64,000 bases of DNA. Source: Lachnospiraceae bacterium. GTDB lineage: Bacteria; Bacillota; Clostridia; Lachnospirales; Lachnospiraceae. Shown here one piece after another: positions 1 to 9,055 of the stretch (positions within the stretch are counted from its first letter, which is position 1; the number at the start of each line of letters is the position of its first letter). The stretch lies in NCBI GenBank assembly GCA_017626325.1, contig JAGAIZ010000080.1, positions 1 to 64,000 of the forward strand, given 5' to 3'. The translations under genes and the position numbers were made by a program. The notes beneath the pieces were generated by a model. It searched no databases. It saw nothing but the letters and a program-made list of their open reading frames with translations, and was not told the origin of the DNA.

Positions 1-4
1 GCGC

Positions 5-73
5 AGAAAAGAAAAACAGGCAGAACGGGTGCTGGGAAGTAACCTATCCACAATTCTGCGCTTTCTGCCTGTT
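5..73 (-). terminator. possible terminator after the HD/Hsp90 gene
   Basis: A 10-bp inverted repeat (15-24 and 64-73, arms AACAGGCAGA/TCTGCCTGTT) encloses a long 39-base loop. Read on the minus strand it is followed by TTTTTCTTTTC. It lies about 40 bases past the stop at 112. The U-rich tail supports termination; the long loop is unusual, so confidence is moderate. Confidence 0.45.
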
Positions 74-111
74 GGTGGTGTATAAAAATTTTTTCAAATT
101 CAGCATTATGC

Positions 112-3100
112 CTAAAGCTGGCGTGGGTGTGAAAAGTAACTCCCTATATGCTCCAACGCCGCTTTCGGAAGGGTAATTTCTGATTTCGCCAATTCTATTT
201 CATGCTGATGCGCTACCGAGACTACCAACAGATACAGACATACTTGCTCCCATTTATCAATATCTACTACTATATCGCTTCCCATCACTGCATCATCATC
301 ACGAATATAATTAATTGCATTAGCGACACTGCTCCGATACAAAACTCTGACGCGGTCCCATACACGTTCTGCCTTTCGTTCATCGTTGCAAAAATTTTCA
401 TAAAAAGACAAATATGCCGCTCTTACCTTTGACTGTTTCTCCTCTGACTGTATTGTCTCAATCAGTTTATCTACCTTATCACCTATCTCGGGCAGTCTCT
501 GTATTAAATATTTTCTTACATTCAGCATTTCAAAAAGTTCTTTATAATATTCTACTTTTTCCATTGTTTCAGCCGAGACGATTTTTTCAGATACATCAAG
601 CAATTCATTTCTGTCAAAAGGAAAAATCACCTTAGAATAAGATTCTTCAGAAAGATACCCTCTTTTGACGAAATAATGGGAATACGGCAGCGACTCACAG
701 CTCAGATATTCCAACCCCTGCCACGCCGGAATGGAAAAACGTTGTATGCCATAATTTTCCGTCTCCTGCATGATTCTTTTAAGCGTCAATTTCTTTGCAG
801 CGTCATTCATAAACACAAACGGAAACATTTTGCTATAAATAACATTAATACGGATATTTCCGTCTGCACTCATAAATAATGCAATTGTAGGAATATACGT
901 CAGAAGCCATTTTAATAAATATTGCTGGCGATATTCTCCAGTACTCATCTGTCCCTCTTCACCAATAGGATCCAGCCCATAATATCGCGCAATTTCCAGT
1001 GCATTTTGACCCATTCGAACAATAACATTGCTTACTTCTTCCTTTTCTTTGGAACTATTGCCCATAGTAAAATACCGCTTCAAATGATATATGATACTGT
1101 CCTCTTCACCAAATGTCTTCTTCCAGACCGGCATTAGAAACAGTTTCCACGGTGCCGACGAATTCTCTCTGCTGGATACTATTATAAACTGATTTTCATC
1201 CGAAAAAATATCCGGAAAATTTATGACTTTTTTCTCATCTCTGTAACCTTTCTTTTCCGACGCTATCATAAGATCCGCCATCGGCCGATGCTCTATACTG
1301 AATAATACGGAATTTTCTGTGACAAGTTTTTGGATTGTCTGCTCCGGCAGTAAATTTTTCTCAACCTCATCCTTATCTATTTTATAATAGTATCTTGCTC
1401 TCTTAACAATCTCTTTCCAACAATTTTCTTCTTTATGCTGTTCTCCATTTCCAATCTGCGTTACTAAATCAAGACAGTCATTTTGAGCAAAAAAAGATAA
1501 CATCGAAACAGAAATCAGAAGTTCCTTATACATCATAATAAGAGTTTTTTTCTTTTTCTCTAAATATTGCAACATCTCTCGTCTTTTATATTCTTGATCT
1601 TCCGATATATATTTTTGATTTTCTTTCTTATCTAATTTATCTATCTTATTAACAAGAATAGTTAACGCTTTCCTCTTATCTGATAGCGAATGCTTAATTC
1701 CTGCCACCACCTCGTCATAATGCTTCTTGTTAATGATTCCCAGCATTTTCCGAATCGCTTCCAACAATGGATAATAGATCTGATTTAGGAAATACTCTTC
1801 CCCTTTTTCCGTAAAACCTTTTCTGCTCAGATTAATACATTCTCTTTCCAGTTTTCCCTTAATATCAATATACTGAAATAATTCATTTCCTATACCCGGA
1901 AGTTTCCTCTCTTCTAGTTCAATACCTTTATAATACAGACGCACTTTGTGCAATGCATTTTCACAATTTTTATCTCCTTTTTCCGTCTGCTGTCTTTCCA
2001 GAAGCAGGAAATTCTCCATATTAATCAAACAGAAAGTACAAAGTTCATTATCCCAGTAGTACAGATGTCCATCCTTACTATCTAAAAGTGCTACTGACTT
2101 CTCCGTTTTCTGTATAATGATTCCTTTATAATCTTCCTTATGATGTTTCTCTTTCTTATCATAATAATATATCCATGACTTTCCATTTTTTTGCCAGTCA
2201 CGTTTTTGAAATATGCATTTAACTTTATCCAAATCTTTTTGTTCCCAGTCTTCAAATCTGGACTCTTCTATATCACTCTTTTCTTCTGCTCCCCCTGTTA
2301 ATTGGAATTTTAAATTACGTATCCTGTTTTTGTCCGACGAATTTAATGGAATCGTCACATAATCATTATGAATCACATTGAGATGAATTGGAAACATCTG
2401 CTCGCCTACCAGTCCATCCAAGTAAAGTGCCATCTGCGCCAACAATTCCGCTGAATGCCTCAGCGGACGAAGCGCTTCATAATCTTCATCGAAATAATCT
2501 TTGCCATCCCAGGCAAGCGGATATCTTTCATGCTTTAACTTCTTCTGAAACGGTACAAAAACTTCAAAGCACGTGCCGTAAGCATCATCCTTTGTGTTAA
2601 ATTTGTCTATAGGCTGGACATTAATATATCCCTCATAATAATTTGATTTTACCGTCGAAAAAGTAATTTCATATTTCTCATTGCTTCTGGTATAGGTATG
2701 ACACTTAAACATATTTGTCAGCAAAAACGCGCTCTGCAGCCCGATGCCAAATTCCGCTGTCGGCTTCAGCCATTCCGGCATCTCACGAATAATTGGCTGT
2801 TCTTTCTTCCTGCTGTTTCCCACATTGGCAATATTTTGGATGCTCTCTTTATCAATGCCGGTACCAAAATCTTTAATACGAACTTCCACACCATATTGCC
2901 AGTTTTCTCTTTTCCTTTTCCGTTCTTCTTCAGCTTCTTCTTTCGTAACCGGAACCTTCTTTTTGCTTTTCCTCAATTGCTCTACATCATCTTCTTCAAT
3001 CGGATAAGTTTGCTTATCTTCATCTCTCTTTACAATCTGCATTTCTATTTCTATCGGGAAAATATCTGTAGACAGTATTTCCTCCAGGCTATCCGGCGAC

Positions 3101-4401
3101 ATTTTCTTCATAGCATCTTTCGTTTGATAATATCCCCGGGTTCTGACACACTCATTCCAATATTGAATCTTACTGGCGTCAATCGCATTCTGTAGAAATT
3201 CTCTTAGAAATACAAACTGTCCTTCATAAACATTGGAGCCTTCCAGAATAGAAAACGCCTTTTTCTGTGAAATCCGAAACTGGGTTGCCACCAATTCCTC
3301 CGGTATCTGCGCCCCCTGCAGATACAATTTCACAGAATCAATTGTCGGCAGTGCCCCATTAAAGTCCTCCGGACATATCCTCGCCCAATTATAGCCGGCT
3401 TCCTTCAAAATTTCCTTGAGCATGTCACATTCTTTGCGTACCAGCCGCAGAGCCTCCTGCGATTTACAGTCCGCTTCTATGCATATAATATCCGGTCTGA
3501 TATATAAGCGCCTGATTGCCTGATGCTTCTCATAATGACGTTCCGACATCTCCGGCATTGCACCAATACATTCCCTCGTAAGCGGATGAAACCTGTCATT
3601 ATCCATATCCAGAATATCTCCAAGCTGAAGCAATACCGCTATGAATCGTGGATGCAGATAATCGGATGCGTATCCGTCATCCTCCTGAGGCAGATCCATA
3701 ATATGTCGGAATTCATAATCCGTATGAAGACCCGCACATTTGGCAATCCACAGAAAAATCCGCTGTGGTATTCCCGCCATGGAGAAACCGCTTCCTAATT
3801 TCTCTGATTTCAGCGTCCATTCCGTCAACCGCTCATTAGACAGTATCCCATGCTCTGTGCGTCGAAACGTGGCGATCAAATGCAGTATAGCGTAATATAC
3901 TGCTAATTTATCATAATACAACTGTCTGGTCTGCTCTTCCTTACTGTCATCATCGTCATAAATGTATTCTTTTCTCTCCAGTGCTTTAATCGCACGTTGA
4001 AAAACCGGATCGTTTTCATCCTCCAGCAGTTTCACCATTTCTAAAAATTCTTCATTTTGTACAATATTTTCTCTGTCTTCATAAGTAATAACCATACCAA
4101 TATCATGAATATATACCGTATGCAGCAGCATAAAACAATCCGTAGCTGACAAGTCCCGAATTCTCTTTTCTCCTAAAATCATCTCAATGTTATGTAACAC
4201 TGTCTTCGCATGAGATTCATCATGCTTACTGTAAGTAGGAAAGGAACTCATCGTTGTTTCCAATAACTGTGACAGCCATCTCTTATTCTGACACCACGCA
4301 TGCCACAATATTTCGTTTCTCTCCGCCTTTTTATCATCCAGATGATATTTTTCCAGCCTCTTTTCTATTGTGAGTCTTTCGTGTTTCTTTTTCTTTCCCA
4401 T
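112..4401 (-). CDS. HD domain plus Hsp90/GHKL-type ATPase, large conflict-system-like protein
   Basis: A 1429-residue cytosolic protein. The N-terminal part (about 55-340) looks like an HD phosphohydrolase domain: His60/64/70, the HD pair at 99-100, His226 and a late GDILDMD segment around Asp262. A GHKL ATP-binding domain follows: N-box REFLQNAIDA with Glu401, Asn405 and Asp409; G1 box DFGTG at 511-515; G2 box EFGIG at 550-554. That is the Hsp90/MutL/MORC-type nucleotide pocket. The long C-terminal part (about 650-1429) is not recognised. The ATG at 4401 has GGAGA just upstream. The gene starts 17 bases after the stop of the ART-like gene and is probably cotranscribed with it. HD plus Hsp90-like ATPase architectures are known from predicted bacterial conflict systems, so a sensor or chaperone-like partner for the ART-membrane protein is inferred. 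An alternative is a stand-alone stress chaperone. Confidence 0.8.
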   Translation of the reverse strand: MGKKKKHERLTIEKRLEKYHLDDKKAERNEILWHAWCQNKRWLSQLLETTMSSFPTYSKHDESHAKTVLHNIEMILGEKRIRDLSATDCFMLLHTVYIHDIGMVITYEDRENIVQNEEFLEMVKLLEDENDPVFQRAIKALERKEYIYDDDDSKEEQTRQLYYDKLAVYYAILHLIATFRRTEHGILSNERLTEWTLKSEKLGSGFSMAGIPQRIFLWIAKCAGLHTDYEFRHIMDLPQEDDGYASDYLHPRFIAVLLQLGDILDMDNDRFHPLTRECIGAMPEMSERHYEKHQAIRRLYIRPDIICIEADCKSQEALRLVRKECDMLKEILKEAGYNWARICPEDFNGALPTIDSVKLYLQGAQIPEELVATQFRISQKKAFSILEGSNVYEGQFVFLREFLQNAIDASKIQYWNECVRTRGYYQTKDAMKKMSPDSLEEILSTDIFPIEIEMQIVKRDEDKQTYPIEEDDVEQLRKSKKKVPVTKEEAEEERKRKRENWQYGVEVRIKDFGTGIDKESIQNIANVGNSRKKEQPIIREMPEWLKPTAEFGIGLQSAFLLTNMFKCHTYTRSNEKYEITFSTVKSNYYEGYINVQPIDKFNTKDDAYGTCFEVFVPFQKKLKHERYPLAWDGKDYFDEDYEALRPLRHSAELLAQMALYLDGLVGEQMFPIHLNVIHNDYVTIPLNSSDKNRIRNLKFQLTGGAEEKSDIEESRFEDWEQKDLDKVKCIFQKRDWQKNGKSWIYYYDKKEKHHKEDYKGIIIQKTEKSVALLDSKDGHLYYWDNELCTFCLINMENFLLLERQQTEKGDKNCENALHKVRLYYKGIELEERKLPGIGNELFQYIDIKGKLERECINLSRKGFTEKGEEYFLNQIYYPLLEAIRKMLGIINKKHYDEVVAGIKHSLSDKRKALTILVNKIDKLDKKENQKYISEDQEYKRREMLQYLEKKKKTLIMMYKELLISVSMLSFFAQNDCLDLVTQIGNGEQHKEENCWKEIVKRARYYYKIDKDEVEKNLLPEQTIQKLVTENSVLFSIEHRPMADLMIASEKKGYRDEKKVINFPDIFSDENQFIIVSSRENSSAPWKLFLMPVWKKTFGEEDSIIYHLKRYFTMGNSSKEKEEVSNVIVRMGQNALEIARYYGLDPIGEEGQMSTGEYRQQYLLKWLLTYIPTIALFMSADGNIRINVIYSKMFPFVFMNDAAKKLTLKRIMQETENYGIQRFSIPAWQGLEYLSCESLPYSHYFVKRGYLSEESYSKVIFPFDRNELLDVSEKIVSAETMEKVEYYKELFEMLNVRKYLIQRLPEIGDKVDKLIETIQSEEKQSKVRAAYLSFYENFCNDERKAERVWDRVRVLYRSSVANAINYIRDDDAVMGSDIVVDIDKWEQVCLYLLVVSVAHQHEIELAKSEITLPKAALEHIGSYFSHPRQL

Positions 4402-4418
4402 TACGGTTCTCCAATCGT

Positions 4419-5786
4419 TTATTTATCGCTGTTTCCCTTTCCTTTCGAATTCGACTGAAACAAATATGCGGAATGCTGTGTATTACTTTCACATCTGGCA
4501 TCGTCCGCCTTTACGATATCTTTGAAACGTTCTATATACTCATCCGTTTTCTCTTTATTCCAGTTTGTTTCATACTCCATGTCACGCTGAAGTTCATCCA
4601 ATCTTAAATAAGTAACAGTTCTCTGCTCCCATTTCATATCTATCGCCAGACTTGTACCAATACCACCCAATATAGCCGCAACAGTGCTAAAAAGCAGTCC
4701 GGAGATTTTAGCTGCGGTTTCTAACAATTCTACAAAGCTCATTGCAATTGCAAAGGAAGATAACGGGTATAGAGTAGATAACGCTATATTAAACCACTTA
4801 ATCTGATTTTTATATTCAATTCTCTTCTGATCCGTTTCACTATAAAACTTTCTTACTTCCTGCTGCAGTTTCATCCTTCTTTCCTGCTCATGCCACATTC
4901 TGCCTGTCTGCCGATGAATCTGCCGAAATCTTATGTCAAGATATAACTGTATTTTTTCCTTCCATTCCTGATATTTCTTTACTACATCTTCCTGCAGCAT
5001 TTCGTGATTACGTAATTTTTCCCATACTTCTTTAGCCGCTTCAACAGACTCTTCCTCCAATATTTCTCCATACAGTTTCTGCTGATCGACTCTCTTGTCA
5101 ATATCTTCATCCTTTTCCATACAATTATTTTTGATTACGATTTTGTACTTTGCTTTGGGAGATTCATCATTTATATCACGGTATTGTTTTTCCTCATTCG
5201 TTAGTTCTACTTCTTCCATATCTATCTGCAGAAACGGAGGAAACAGTATTTCTTTTTCCTCTGGATACTTACTCTTTTCACCGGATATCTCATTCACATT
5301 AAGATACACAACACCCTTAGACGCTTCAACCTCCAATATAAGAATTCCATTTTTCTTCTTAAATTCTTCATCGGTAGCTCCCTTTTGTTCTAAAGATGTA
5401 GATAAAAAAGAACATGTTTTTCCATTTCTCAGAAAATCCAGCGTATTCATTCTATCATATCGATAGGTTATCGCGTTTTCTTCCCATGTATGGCAATATG
5501 CATACTTACACATGGCAGAGTATAAATTACAATACACGCTCAGGAGTTCCGGTACATTGTCCAACAAAACAAACGGAATACTCCTCTGTTCAACTCCGAT
5601 TCTGCTTTCTTCATTCGTAACACCGGGAAACAAAAGCATATTTATTACCTCATAAGCATTTGTCACCCGATAGAATTCCACCAAGTCAGCTTCTGTAATA
5701 TTCAATTCGATGTACTCCACTGCACCTTGATAAAACAAAACACTGTTTAATTCTGCTTTTGTAAAATTATCCATATCTTTTTGCAT
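4419..5786 (-). CDS. ADP-ribosyltransferase-like domain fused to a two-helix (SLATT-like) membrane module
   Basis: A 455-residue protein starting at the ATG at 5786, with GGAGAGGGA just upstream. The reading frame stays open further 5' but lacks a better start. The N-terminal half fits an R-S-E ADP-ribosyltransferase: Arg109 (TYRYDR), the STS motif at 129-131 (FLSTSLE) and a Glu-x-Glu at 177-179 (PEEKEILFPPF), the usual order and spacing. A charged helical stretch (about 250-325) leads to two hydrophobic helices (about 331-351 and 363-383). A C-terminal helical tail rich in Leu, Glu and Tyr follows, a layout resembling SLATT-type effector modules. The likely role is a membrane-anchored NAD-dependent modifier or pore-type effector working with the downstream HD/Hsp90-like protein. 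The three motifs are seen directly; substrate and defence role are inferred. Confidence 0.7.
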   Translation of the reverse strand: MQKDMDNFTKAELNSVLFYQGAVEYIELNITEADLVEFYRVTNAYEVINMLLFPGVTNEESRIGVEQRSIPFVLLDNVPELLSVYCNLYSAMCKYAYCHTWEENAITYRYDRMNTLDFLRNGKTCSFLSTSLEQKGATDEEFKKKNGILILEVEASKGVVYLNVNEISGEKSKYPEEKEILFPPFLQIDMEEVELTNEEKQYRDINDESPKAKYKIVIKNNCMEKDEDIDKRVDQQKLYGEILEEESVEAAKEVWEKLRNHEMLQEDVVKKYQEWKEKIQLYLDIRFRQIHRQTGRMWHEQERRMKLQQEVRKFYSETDQKRIEYKNQIKWFNIALSTLYPLSSFAIAMSFVELLETAAKISGLLFSTVAAILGGIGTSLAIDMKWEQRTVTYLRLDELQRDMEYETNWNKEKTDEYIERFKDIVKADDARCESNTQHSAYLFQSNSKGKGNSDK

Positions 5787-5857
5787 TCCCTCTCCATCAT
5801 CATTATAATATAAACACCTTCTTTTTATTGTCAAACTACATTTATTTGTCTAAAATT

Positions 5858-5886
5858 ATTATACCCACTCGTTTAAATATCCGCAA
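5858..5886 (-). promoter_or_regulatory. sigma-A-type promoter for the ART/HD-Hsp90 unit
   Basis: TTGCGG (5881-5886), a 17-base spacer and a perfect TATAAT (5858-5863) on the minus strand, about 70 bases before the start at 5786. A second, overlapping possibility is TTGACA at 5829-5834 with TATATT at 5807-5812 (16-base spacer), which would leave a very short leader. Confidence 0.6.
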
Positions 5887-5890
5887 CAAT

Positions 5891-5931
5891 CAAAAATGAA
5901 GTCATCCAATCAGCATTGGTACGACTTCATT
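5891..5931 (-). terminator. Rho-independent terminator after the cytidylyltransferase pair
   Basis: On the minus strand AATGAAGTC...GACTTCATT form a stem with an inner CCAAT/ATTGG pairing, followed by TTTTTG. It begins 10 bases after the stop at 5942 and separates the sugar-nucleotide genes from the ART/HD-Hsp90 unit. Confidence 0.8.
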
Positions 5932-5941
5932 CATAATATTA

Positions 5942-6652
5942 CTATTTCACCCAATCTTCTTTTTCCATCTTATATAAGGCTTTAAAGATCTCCACATCCT
6001 CCATCGTTGTAATCTTAATATTCTTCTCAGAGCCTTTCGAAAAGTAAAGCGTTTCTCCAAGTTCCAGCATCAGCGTATTGGTATAAACCGCGTTGGTAAT
6101 CCCCTGCTGCAGCGCCTGTTCATGAGCACGCATCACGCTGCCGTACCGGTATGCCTGCGGTGTCTGCACGCGCATAATATCATTGCGGCTGATTCCTTTG
6201 TTGCCCCTTATGCCGTCCTGTGTCTCTATAATCGTCTCCTGACAGCGCATGGCCGCAAGTCCGGAGCCGTATTGTCTGCATTTCACAATACAGTCAGATA
6301 TAATATCCGCCGACACCATGGGCCGAATTGCATCGTGAATAATAATGATATCGTCCTCCTTACATACGTTTTTCAGCTCCCTTAATGCGTTTCTCGCCGA
6401 TGCCTGCCCGTTCTCGCCGCCGCTAACGATCCACCTGAGCTTAGTGATACCGGCTTCTTTGGCATACGCACGCAATATTTCATGCCAACCATCCAGACAA
6501 GATACTATGATTCCATCGATATCCGGATGTCGCTGAAATGCTTCCAGTGTATAAATTATAATGGGCTTCTCATATACATTAAAAAACTGTTTCGGAACAT
6601 CCTGCTCCGTTCTGGTGCCGCTTCCGCCTGCCAAAAGCAATGCTGTATTCAT
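5942..6652 (-). CDS. IspD/TarI-family cytidylyltransferase, copy A
   Basis: A 236-residue nucleotidyltransferase. The N-terminal motif is ALLLAGGSGTR...VPKQF, which binds CTP. HDAIRPMVS and QTPQAYR in the middle and TTMEDVEIF near the end are the standard IspD/TarI landmarks. The start at 6652 is chosen because AGGGA lies 7-8 bases upstream; a GTG at 6667 in the same frame has no such site. The family activates MEP (IspD) or ribitol-5-phosphate (TarI). With a paralogue immediately upstream and a glycerophosphotransferase-like gene beyond it, activation of a polyol-phosphate for a surface glycan is more likely than isoprenoid synthesis. No TarJ-type dehydrogenase is nearby, so the exact substrate is open. 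Confidence 0.8.
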   Translation of the reverse strand: MNTALLLAGGSGTRTEQDVPKQFFNVYEKPIIIYTLEAFQRHPDIDGIIVSCLDGWHEILRAYAKEAGITKLRWIVSGGENGQASARNALRELKNVCKEDDIIIIHDAIRPMVSADIISDCIVKCRQYGSGLAAMRCQETIIETQDGIRGNKGISRNDIMRVQTPQAYRYGSVMRAHEQALQQGITNAVYTNTLMLELGETLYFSKGSEKNIKITTMEDVEIFKALYKMEKEDWVK

Positions 6653-6695
6653 CCGTTGTCCCTTCACTTTCCACTACATAAAGCACTTCTCCAGC

Positions 6696-7412
6696 CTACA
6701 TTTCGTCTTTGGAAGTTTCCTTCCTCATCCTGTATAATGCCTTGAACATCTCTACATCCTCCACCGTATTGATCTTCAGATTCAGATCAGAGCCTTTGGA
6801 AAAATATATTTTTTCACCCAGACGGGAAGCCACGCTGTTAGTATCCACTTCCCCGACAATCCCTGTTTCCACCGCTTTTCTGTGAATATCCAGCAAGCAA
6901 TCCATCCGATACGCCTGCGGTGTCTGGATTCGCACGATCGAATAACGCGATATGCTTTCCGTACCGACTTTGCCATCCTGCGTCCGCATAATAGTGTCCA
7001 TAGTCCTTACCGCGGCAACACCCATGCCGTGCAGTCTGCATACTCTGATACTATCCGTAATGATATCCTCTGACACAAAAGGTCTGATCGAGTCATGCAG
7101 AATAATCATATCGTCCTCCCGGCACCGATCTTTTAATGCCATAATACCGTTTCTGGCAGATGCCTGTCCGTCATTACCGCCAGGAATTACCCACTGCAGC
7201 TTGGTAATATTAAATTGTTTGGCATAGGCTTTGACCATTTCCTGCCAGCCATCCAGACACGCCACCATAATAGCGTCTATCTCTGTATGTCTCTGGAACG
7301 CCTCCAAGGTATATACAATAACCGGTCGATTATAAACATTTATAAATTGCTTCGGTACATTCATCTGAAATCTCGGATCTGTACCGCCCGCCAGAATTAA
7401 TGCTATATTCAT
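6696..7412 (-). CDS. IspD/TarI-family cytidylyltransferase, copy B with altered CTP loop
   Basis: A 238-residue paralogue of the neighbouring cytidylyltransferase, with very similar blocks (YTLEAFQRH, CLDGW, GQASARN, QTPQAYR, VEDVEMFKALYRM). The CTP-binding loop differs: copy A has LLLAGGSGTR, this copy has LILAGGTDPR, so the second loop glycine is replaced while the arginine and the PKQF motif are kept. It could be a divergent enzyme, a heteromeric partner or a weakened copy. The start at 7412 is supported by GGAGG 11 bases upstream and by alignment with copy A; an ATG at 7430 is an alternative. Copy A starts 43 bases after its stop. Confidence 0.75.
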   Translation of the reverse strand: MNIALILAGGTDPRFQMNVPKQFINVYNRPVIVYTLEAFQRHTEIDAIMVACLDGWQEMVKAYAKQFNITKLQWVIPGGNDGQASARNGIMALKDRCREDDMIILHDSIRPFVSEDIITDSIRVCRLHGMGVAAVRTMDTIMRTQDGKVGTESISRYSIVRIQTPQAYRMDCLLDIHRKAVETGIVGEVDTNSVASRLGEKIYFSKGSDLNLKINTVEDVEMFKALYRMRKETSKDEM

Positions 7413-7512
7413 CTTCTCATCTGCCTCCATGCAGCTTTCTTTGCTCTTCCCTGCTAAAACTATCCGCACAGTAACTCACGTAATATATACCAAGCAGCAC
7501 ACAACCCTTCCA

Positions 7513-8874
7513 TCACCCATTTATTACCTCCACATTCTGTATCATCACCGGCTTCCCCGTCTCCTGATACAGCCGCACTACACTGCTTCGGTCTCCATAA
7601 TATGCGTCGCTCAACGCGACAGCTCTGTCCACATCCGCACTGTCATCATAAATCCCCCAGCCTTCATCGCGATAGCGCGCTTCCATTTCCTGATACTCTT
7701 CCCGCAAGTTGGGGCGCATGGATTCTATGGTCGTCTTAAAAAGCGGGTGGGGTCTCCATAGAAGCGCCACCTCATCCCGCTGCTCCTTGAAAATCTCGAA
7801 CACAGACTTCATCTTCGCAAGCATCTTCCCATCATTGTTAATCAGAGCGCCTACACTTGTATTATAGAAAATAATCTTCTTCCATGTTCCGTCCGGCTTC
7901 TCAATGATTCTGCGCCATTCTTCCGGAATATCCAGATCTTCCCTCCTTGTTTTGTGCACTCTGTCAAATTTCGGCGATCCAAGGCCCAGTATCTTTTCTT
8001 CCAGCTTCTTTCTGTCTGTATGCTCCCCCGACAGTCCGTTTTCCCTCGCCGCTTTCCTGTATTCATTGATATAGATCTGCCGCATCTTCTCAGACTGAAC
8101 GATCACCTTGTCCGCGTAGATAATCCCCGGCAGGAAACAGAAATGCTTCATACCGTCAATCCCGGTCTGATCGTCCGGCTCTATTTCATTCAGAACAAAG
8201 TACGGAATATACACAAGCATGCCCGTATATTTCCTCAGATTACTGCTGAAATAGCGCTCCGGCACGCTGGTCACAATATTCCAACTGTCATACGGGTTAT
8301 GAATGTAGATTGCATCCGGGCGTCTTTCTTCCAAATTATAGGTTCTATAGTCTGTTATCTTAATATCTGCCGGATATTCGCCGCCCTCATAATGCATCTC
8401 TCCCAGACTGCCGTCCGGTTTCTTATCATAATAAGGAATCGGAACCACATAAGCGTCGCAGTTCTCGTCCTCCTCCGCAGCCAAATAAACGCTTTCGAGG
8501 GAATCCCACATGCTTGCCTTATAAGGCAGAAATACCACTTCCTTCTTCACCGGCAGATGACGAACCGCATTCTCAGCTTTGATCAGCACCTCTTCCAGAT
8601 TCTTGTAGAATTTCTGCCCCGCAATCTGCTCCAGCTGCACGCTGGCATGGTAAAGTCTCTCACAATATTGTTCCAGGCAAGTGACCGCTTCCGTTCCGGT
8701 TCCTTCCAGCTGTTCAATCGCCTCTCCCATCTGGATCGCCGCTTCCTGACAGTCCGAAAGCGCCGTCCGCACCGTTTGGTACTCCCTTTTCTCCAAGCGT
8801 TCTTTGCTTTCCCGATGAAGCATATGTAAGCTTTCTATAATATCCAATATCTGCTGTTTCTGAAATTTACGCAT
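7513..8874 (-). CDS. CDP-glycerol glycerophosphotransferase-like protein
   Basis: A 453-residue protein. Residues about 1-125 are helical and charged, probably coiled coil. The rest resembles the GT-B fold of TagF/TarL-type polyol-phosphate transferases: VIVQSEKMRQIY, LGLGSPKFDRV, IIFYNTSVGALIN, VALLWRPHPLF and the late ALSDAYYGDRSSVV, which corresponds to the TDYSS-type segment of that family. The start at 8874 has GGGAG 5 bases upstream. The downstream cytidylyltransferase pair would supply a CDP-polyol donor, so transfer of glycerol- or ribitol-phosphate to a surface glycan is inferred. The substrate and acceptor are not shown by the sequence. Confidence 0.65.
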   Translation of the reverse strand: MRKFQKQQILDIIESLHMLHRESKERLEKREYQTVRTALSDCQEAAIQMGEAIEQLEGTGTEAVTCLEQYCERLYHASVQLEQIAGQKFYKNLEEVLIKAENAVRHLPVKKEVVFLPYKASMWDSLESVYLAAEEDENCDAYVVPIPYYDKKPDGSLGEMHYEGGEYPADIKITDYRTYNLEERRPDAIYIHNPYDSWNIVTSVPERYFSSNLRKYTGMLVYIPYFVLNEIEPDDQTGIDGMKHFCFLPGIIYADKVIVQSEKMRQIYINEYRKAARENGLSGEHTDRKKLEEKILGLGSPKFDRVHKTRREDLDIPEEWRRIIEKPDGTWKKIIFYNTSVGALINNDGKMLAKMKSVFEIFKEQRDEVALLWRPHPLFKTTIESMRPNLREEYQEMEARYRDEGWGIYDDSADVDRAVALSDAYYGDRSSVVRLYQETGKPVMIQNVEVING

Positions 8875-9055
8875 AAGTCTCCCTGCTCTAAATACTTTTC
8901 CAACTGTATAACACCTATGTCTCAAATAACTCGTACAGCAACGTCCGCCATATTCAGCGCCGCAACGACTGCGTCGAAATCAGGCCAGCTTAACGAAAAA
9001 CGACATGTCCATCATATCCTGCGGATTCTAGTTCACATTGGTTATAAACATTCTA

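Noticed and set aside
5787-5834. Starting the ART-like protein at the TTG at 5834.
   Set aside because: That TTG is part of a promoter-like TTGACA, and the ATG at 5786 has a good Shine-Dalgarno.
5942-6652. Naming the cytidylyltransferase ispD.
   Set aside because: Family motifs do not separate IspD from TarI-type enzymes. The duplicated copy and the glycerophosphotransferase-like neighbour favour a surface-glycan role.
7954-8829. A long open frame on the plus strand, antisense to the glycerophosphotransferase-like gene.
   Set aside because: Its translation is rich in His, Arg, Ile and Leu without motifs, as expected from the complement of a coding gene. The minus-strand gene has family motifs and a ribosome binding site.
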